A program made the position numbers and the translations under genes. From Escallonia rubra (lineage: Eukaryota; Streptophyta; Magnoliopsida; Escalloniales; Escalloniaceae), in contig JAVXUO010002733.1 in NCBI GenBank assembly GCA_033065855.1, positions 62,001-126,000 of the forward strand: DNA of 64,000 bases, in the 5' to 3' direction. Of the stretch, positions 59,292 through 64,000 are shown piece by piece (positions within the stretch are counted from its first letter, which is position 1; every line of letters begins with the position of its first letter). The notes beneath the pieces are model-generated. The model saw nothing but the letters and a program-made list of their open reading frames with translations. It did no database searches and was not told the DNA's origin.

Positions 59292-61005
59292 TGTCTACTA
59301 TTTCCTTGTCCTTTTGCTTCCATCAACTGGACCGAAGTGTCAACGAGTTGGACAGCAATTTACTTTACTCACATGTCTGCACTCGTGTCCACCCTTGGCA
59401 AAGCAAAACAATGCACGCGTTGTTCTTACCTAACCTTGCTTCTACAAACCATGGTTTTAAAAAACGGCTTTTACGTATCTTTTAACGGCCGATTCGTAAA
59501 TAGAATTTAGGTGATCGATAGTCGATACGGTTACACATTGATATACCGATGCTCGCCAATTTTACAGGCATATCACCATTACAGTACCACTACACGAATT
59601 GTAACGTTGTTATTTACCGTTACGTACGGTTACGGAGCGACGCTGTTGAATCTACTTGGAGTGGAGCTAGCTTGAAGAGATAAGAGAAGGAGAAAAAAAG
59701 GGAAGAAGGTGGCAGCATGGTGGCTTGAGAAGAGGAGGAAGAAGGTGAACAATAACATCACAGGTCATAGTAGTCTTGCTGGCTAACGTTTAGGTTTAGT
59801 TTTAGTTTAGATTATTGTCTAGAAATCTTCGGCTTTAGGTTTATATACGGGTGGGCTTTGGAGTTTGGACCTTTACTTAGTACTTGAGTATGTATTATAT
59901 TTAGGCTTTGGTTTGGTTTGGTTTGGTTTGGACCTTTTCAAAACATTTTGTTAATGAGTTTTCTGTGTTTTATCTTCCCACTTTCATTTCTCAATGCTCT
60001 TCTAGTTTTGCCATTCTCCCTCCTACCATAATTTCATTTTTTTTTCATGACAATGCATCGGGACGATCATTTTTTGTGAGAATCGTCACGACTGTCAACT
60101 TTGCGCAAGAATAAACGTGGCAACAAGACTCCGACGGCCAAGATTTTCTCCATGAGGACGGATTCGGTAACTTTGGACTCAACGACTTCCTGTTACAAAT
60201 AATAGGGAAATATTGAAGATGAAGATGAAGATGAATGCAACTCCTCTTCTAAGACCGAAAACTATTTCAAATGCTTTAGTGTTGTATTTGGATGTAGGTG
60301 CCTTAAACTCTCGCCACCTTTTTTTTCCCCATGTTTGAGTTCGATGTAACGTGATTGATAAAATGTTTAGAAAGAGTATATTCCATCTGCTAAGCTTGCT
60401 TAGTTTTCAAGGATTGATAATAAAATGGGGCAGATCGGATGTGGGTTAGTAAGATCCCGCCCCGCGCGCCCCAAACATGTGACTCCGACTTCGCCCGACC
60501 CTGCTTCGTCATCGGGTCGGGAGATGATAATATCATCACCAATCCAATGGACTTTTTGGCTACACAACATTGTCCGATCCCAATCCGTCTTATATTTCCT
60601 TAGATCGGCGTGTGGTGGCTGGTGTGACAGCTTAGGCAAAAAATGACAAGAAGAAAGAATGGAGGAAAAAAGATTAAAATAGGTGATGGATCCTGTCCGG
60701 GTGTATGACTATGGTGGTGCGGAATCGCAGTGTATGATGACGATGGTGCTACATCGCGATGGATAACGAGAGTGGTGCATTGGTCGGTGGCTAGGTTGAG
60801 AATGATAGGTCTGAAGAATAGTAACGAGAAGCGTGGCTAGAGTTTTCTAATGTATATTTATGTACTAATTATAGACAGTTAAGATTAAATATGATATTCT
60901 AAATTAGGACATCAATGCTAGGCAGGTATGGGTCAACAGTGCGGGTTGGATATGGAACGGTTAGATAGAAAACTATATTGCCCCGCATCCGTTGCGGTTT
61001 ATTAA
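59292..61005. other. Gene-free stretch
   Basis: No gene is seen. GGTTTGGTTTGG repeats lie at about 59908-59931. GC-rich ends at 60425-60500 and 60950-61000 contain CCCCGC/GCGGGT words and might be a worn hAT-like element, but no inverted repeat or duplication is clear. Confidence 0.45.
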
Positions 61006-61940
61006 GGTAGCGTTTGACATTAATATTTTTTTTTCGGTTTTGTAAACTTGAGGGAAAAAAAAAACCCATTTGACATATAGTTTTCGTTTTTTTCCCTTCA
61101 ATTTTGAAAATCAATTTTTAAAACATGACTGTTTTTTAAAACTCCATTTTGGAATCTTGCGTTTCTAGTTTGGTTTTTGTTTTGAGATCCAATCCTCAAA
61201 CTTTGTTAGAATAAAATAAAAAAATGAGTATCATTCTAAGAAAACGCCCTCACACATAGAGCACCAAATACTTCCTTCTATCTGCCAAATCTGCCTTGTC
61301 GTCACCCTATCGTCGTCGTCACCTTATCGCTGTTGTGACCCACGAATCTGCCTCTATCGCCGTTGACAACCATGGGTCTGCCATATCACCGTCGCACTCT
61401 CGCCACTGCCACCCACAGATCTGCCCCAGCATCGCCACCCTACCGTCATTGTCACCCATGGATCTGGCCTCCCATTGCCAACCCACGCCTTTGACAATGA
61501 ACCAGACCTCAACCCACCATCTCCACTCCACTGCCATAGACAATCAATGGGACATCAAGCAACGCTGTCACCTCTGCACCGTCGCCCACAATTTGCTCTA
61601 CCGTCACCACGCCACCACCATCGCCACCAATGTGTCTACCCATCGTCGTCATCCTGTTGCCATGCCTCTTGTCAATTTGATTGTGGTGGTGGTGCTGTGA
61701 ATTGGATGATAGTAGTGTCACCCACCGATAGTGGTGCTTCAGAGAGTTCTGAGAATCTTACGGAGAAACATGGTTGGTGAAAAAATTAAAAAAAAATAGT
61801 AAAAAAAAATTCAAAATAAAAATTGACTAATCAAACACCTATTTATTTTTATAAAAAATATAAATTAAATTAATTTTAATTTTTATATTTTTAAAAAATT
61901 TAAAACTAAAATTGCGAGTAATTTTAAAGACATCTTATCA
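61006..61940. mobile_element. PIF/Harbinger-like element with C-rich core, copy 4
   Basis: It starts GGTAGCGTTTGACAT after TTAA and shares the arm phrases CCCTTCAATTTTGAAAATCA and CATGACTGTTTTTTAAA with copy 3. On the far side, TCAAAATAAAAATTGACTAA and TCAAACACC also match. The core at 61290-61720 is longer and rich in CCACC and CGTCGTC words. The right end is not well defined. Confidence 0.5.
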
Positions 61941-62031
61941 GCTACGTAGATCAGTCAAACTAAAAAATCTAAAAGCAAGACTTTGAGGCATTCATGCTGT
62001 TTTGACTTTGAGAATGAATTAGTCTATACAC

Positions 62032-62049
62032 AGAGAGAGAGAGAGAGAG
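62032..62049. repeat. GA microsatellite in the F-box gene leader
   Basis: About nine GA units directly upstream of the F-box gene; such runs are common in plant leaders. Confidence 0.8.
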
Positions 62050-62103
62050 TTGAAGGAGGGAGAAAGAAAATTGCAGAGCAGCGCCGGAGAAGAAGAGAGG
62101 GAG

Positions 62104-63312
62104 ATGATGGCCACCACGAGCGATGCAGAGAGCACTAGGAGCAGCTTCATCCCTGACGAGATCCTGGTTTCTCACGTCCTGCCCAGACTCGACGCCCAGT
62201 CCCTCGCCCGCTTCATGTCCGCCTCCACTCACTGGCACTCCACCATCTCCGCCCCTTCTTTCCTGATTTCCCACTTGTCGCAGTCCTTCCTCTCTCGACC
62301 CAACGCCAGTCTCACCCTCCTATTCACCATCCCCAGCCCCTCAGCCTCCGCTTACCTCATCTATTCCGCCGCTATCCCCGTAACCATACGCTACCAAATC
62401 GAATCTGTTGCAGCCAAAAAGAACCTCACCGTCCCCGGCTTTCCATATGCATCCTCTTACATCCCACAGTCAATCCACGGTTTCATTTGCCTGGCCGTCT
62501 CGTTACACCGTGTTTGTATATGCAACCCCACCACCCGACAATCCTTTACTCTGCCACGACCGCCGCCGTTCTCCGTACCCATCAGGGCCTGCCACTCCAC
62601 GTACTCTTTCGGGTTTGACCCAGCGCGGAACCAGCACAAGGTGCTGCTCACTGCTCTCGCCAAGCCTCCGGATGGTTGTGATGGGGTCGTTGAACATTGG
62701 GTTTTTACCCTAATTGGAGGTGGTGAGTGGAGGCGTATTAGTTGCCCAATAACGCGGTATTTCTCAGTGAGCGCTGGTACCTACATTAACGGCTCGATTT
62801 ATAGGTTGGCAAGTTATGGCAGCGACGACTATGCCAAAAGGACCCACGTGGTGGAGTTTGATGTTGGGAGTGAGGACTTTCGTCTCGTTGAGCTTCCCGA
62901 TGAGGTGCAGTTTCGTGACGAGGAGGGACGTAGCTTGGTTGAAATTGATGGGCATTTGGGTATTATTGATTATCGAGGATTTGGATACGGCGGAAATGGT
63001 ATCAAGATTTGGGTGCTTGAGGGTGATAGTAATTGGGTGAAGAGGAGTATAATGTTTCCTGTACCGGACTGGGGTGACATTCGGGATCGCCCGAGATTGT
63101 GGTACAAGGGGACTATTTATACTGGCGAGATGATGTTTGCGCCCAGTGTATCTACTGCAAATAGCCTGTACTGCGTGTTCTTTTATGATATCACCGTGAA
63201 TTTGTTGAGGAGGTTCAATATTCAGGGATTGCCAGAATGTTCAGGCGACATTGACACGGTTTATATTGCTGATCATGTTGAGACTCTTCTTTCGTTACCT
63301 CGAGGTGATTGA
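62104..63312 (+). CDS. F-box protein with F-box-associated (FBA_3-type) domain
   Basis: The ATG at 62104 gives 402 residues; the frame is open upstream to a TTG at 62050 but has no earlier ATG there. The next ATG (62107) has the better context (ATGATGGCC) and would remove one residue. F-box proteins are substrate receptors of SCF ubiquitin ligases; they bind SKP1-like adaptors through the F-box. The F-box is at about residues 15-58 (FIPDEILVSHVLPRLDAQ then SLARFMSASTHWHSTIS). The associated domain follows: HGFICLAVSLHRVCICNPTT at about 125-144, YSFGFDPARNQHKVL at 167-181, then a YINGSIYRLAS segment, a VVEFDVGSEDFRLVELPDE segment and IKIWVLEGDSNWVKRSI. These fit the FBA_3 type. No intron, no breaks. 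The substrate is unknown. Confidence 0.92.
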   Translation: MMATTSDAESTRSSFIPDEILVSHVLPRLDAQSLARFMSASTHWHSTISAPSFLISHLSQSFLSRPNASLTLLFTIPSPSASAYLIYSAAIPVTIRYQIESVAAKKNLTVPGFPYASSYIPQSIHGFICLAVSLHRVCICNPTTRQSFTLPRPPPFSVPIRACHSTYSFGFDPARNQHKVLLTALAKPPDGCDGVVEHWVFTLIGGGEWRRISCPITRYFSVSAGTYINGSIYRLASYGSDDYAKRTHVVEFDVGSEDFRLVELPDEVQFRDEEGRSLVEIDGHLGIIDYRGFGYGGNGIKIWVLEGDSNWVKRSIMFPVPDWGDIRDRPRLWYKGTIYTGEMMFAPSVSTANSLYCVFFYDITVNLLRRFNIQGLPECSGDIDTVYIADHVETLLSLPRGD

Positions 63313-64000
63313 AGGTGCGAAGAAGTTTTTCAAGCAGAGCGGATCAGGTATACCCTTGAAATGAACACCAAAATTATAATCCAGTTTTTGATATCCTCCG
63401 TTGGTTAGTTTATGCCAACCTTATGCATTGTTTTTGTAGTTCCTATTGTTTCTGCTTTCATTGCAAATGATTGCCGGTATGGCTATGATGCACAAGATTT
63501 TCGGTGCGGCTATGACCATTTACCATCGAAAGCCATTTACTTGTGATTTTTTTCTGTTTGAATATTTGACTATTATACATTTCTTTTCCTTTAACCGCGA
63601 TTTCTTACGTGCGAATGGTTTAACTCCCAATTCTGTCTGAAAACGTCGCTAAGTTGACGAATTCTACATTTGCATTAAGATGATGCAACTCTCTTTAAAT
63701 ATTTGCCGTGCTATACAATTTATGAAACTAAACAACTTGACTTCAAAGCTAGATATTATGGTAAAGTTTACTCATCCAAAACTTGTTTAGTTCTTTCCAA
63801 CGCATATCCAAGAGGAAACAGGGGGAGGGGGGGGGGGAGAGATGAAGCTCTGGTTAGTCACTGCTCTATGAGGTTGCTCAGCTATTTCTAGGGAGGTGCG
63901 TGTGTTGGGTGCATGGGTGGGGGCGTGCATTTGGTTTTAAATCTGACGTTCATGCCGTCTAAAAAGGTTTTAGATTAAACTATATTCAGTTTGACTAATG
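63313..64000. other. 3' region of the F-box gene and right edge
   Basis: No further gene is seen. A GTATAC donor-like site at about 63348 might start a 3' leader intron. A G-run with A interruptions lies at about 63820-63838. Confidence 0.45.

Noticed and set aside
60425-61000. Possible hAT-like element with CCCCGC and GCGGGT words at its ends
   Set aside because: No clear terminal inverted repeat or 8-base duplication could be found.
61296-61780. Open frames of 70-134 codons on both strands
   Set aside because: They lie in the C-rich core of a MITE-like element and are low complexity.

Overview
The window looks like nuclear DNA of a flowering plant, most likely a eudicot. It is AT-rich, has long gene-free stretches full of transposons and microsatellites, and carries plant-type genes: a VQ-motif protein, a rhomboid-like protein of the RBL13 type and an F-box protein with an F-box-associated domain. 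The species cannot be told from the sequence. No bacterial, phage or CRISPR features were seen, and no tRNA or rRNA gene was recognised.

Host genes are few. A VQ protein lies on the minus strand near 2.1-2.7 kb, a small unrecognised protein near 13.3-13.7 kb, an intact rhomboid-like protein near 54.2-55.0 kb and an intact F-box protein near 62.1-63.3 kb. A decayed coding fragment sits at the left edge (0.2-0.55 kb). The right-hand 10 kb (54-64 kb) is the most gene-like part.

The rest is a layered transposon record. At 4.2-8.5 kb is a complete non-coding LTR element (249-bp LTRs, ATCGG target duplication) with an 81-bp tandem array. At 9.0-11.6 kb are a PIF/Harbinger-like MITE, a non-autonomous hAT element with an 8-bp duplication, and the end of another hAT-like element. 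At 14.6-16.4 kb are a solo LTR and a 5'-truncated LINE. From 16.6 to 36.5 kb there is a nest of insertions that can be peeled apart by target-site duplications: a Copia gag fossil is interrupted by a large solo-LTR-like element (AATAA), which was itself hit by a relative (CAATG) and by a gag-only Copia-like element (ATTAC). That Copia-like element carries a solo-LTR-like insertion in its 5' LTR and a second, oppositely oriented copy of its own family in its 3' LTR (GTTTG).

At 36.8-42.2 kb lies a decayed Ty3/Gypsy-like region, followed on the opposite strand by remnants that resemble the plant mobile domain. At 44.2-45.2 kb two GGN-cored MITEs lie in inverted orientation. At 46.5-47.9 kb is a TRIM-like element. 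At 48.0-53.5 kb two Mutator-like TIR elements lie side by side, each with another element inside; the second holds a 111-bp-arm hairpin. A second hAT element with 18-bp TIRs lies at 58.4-59.3 kb.

No new functional system was found. The most striking content is the nested insertion history, the long hairpin, the family of MITEs with GC-rich cores, and repeated CAGTCGACTG palindromes inside the Copia-like LTRs.
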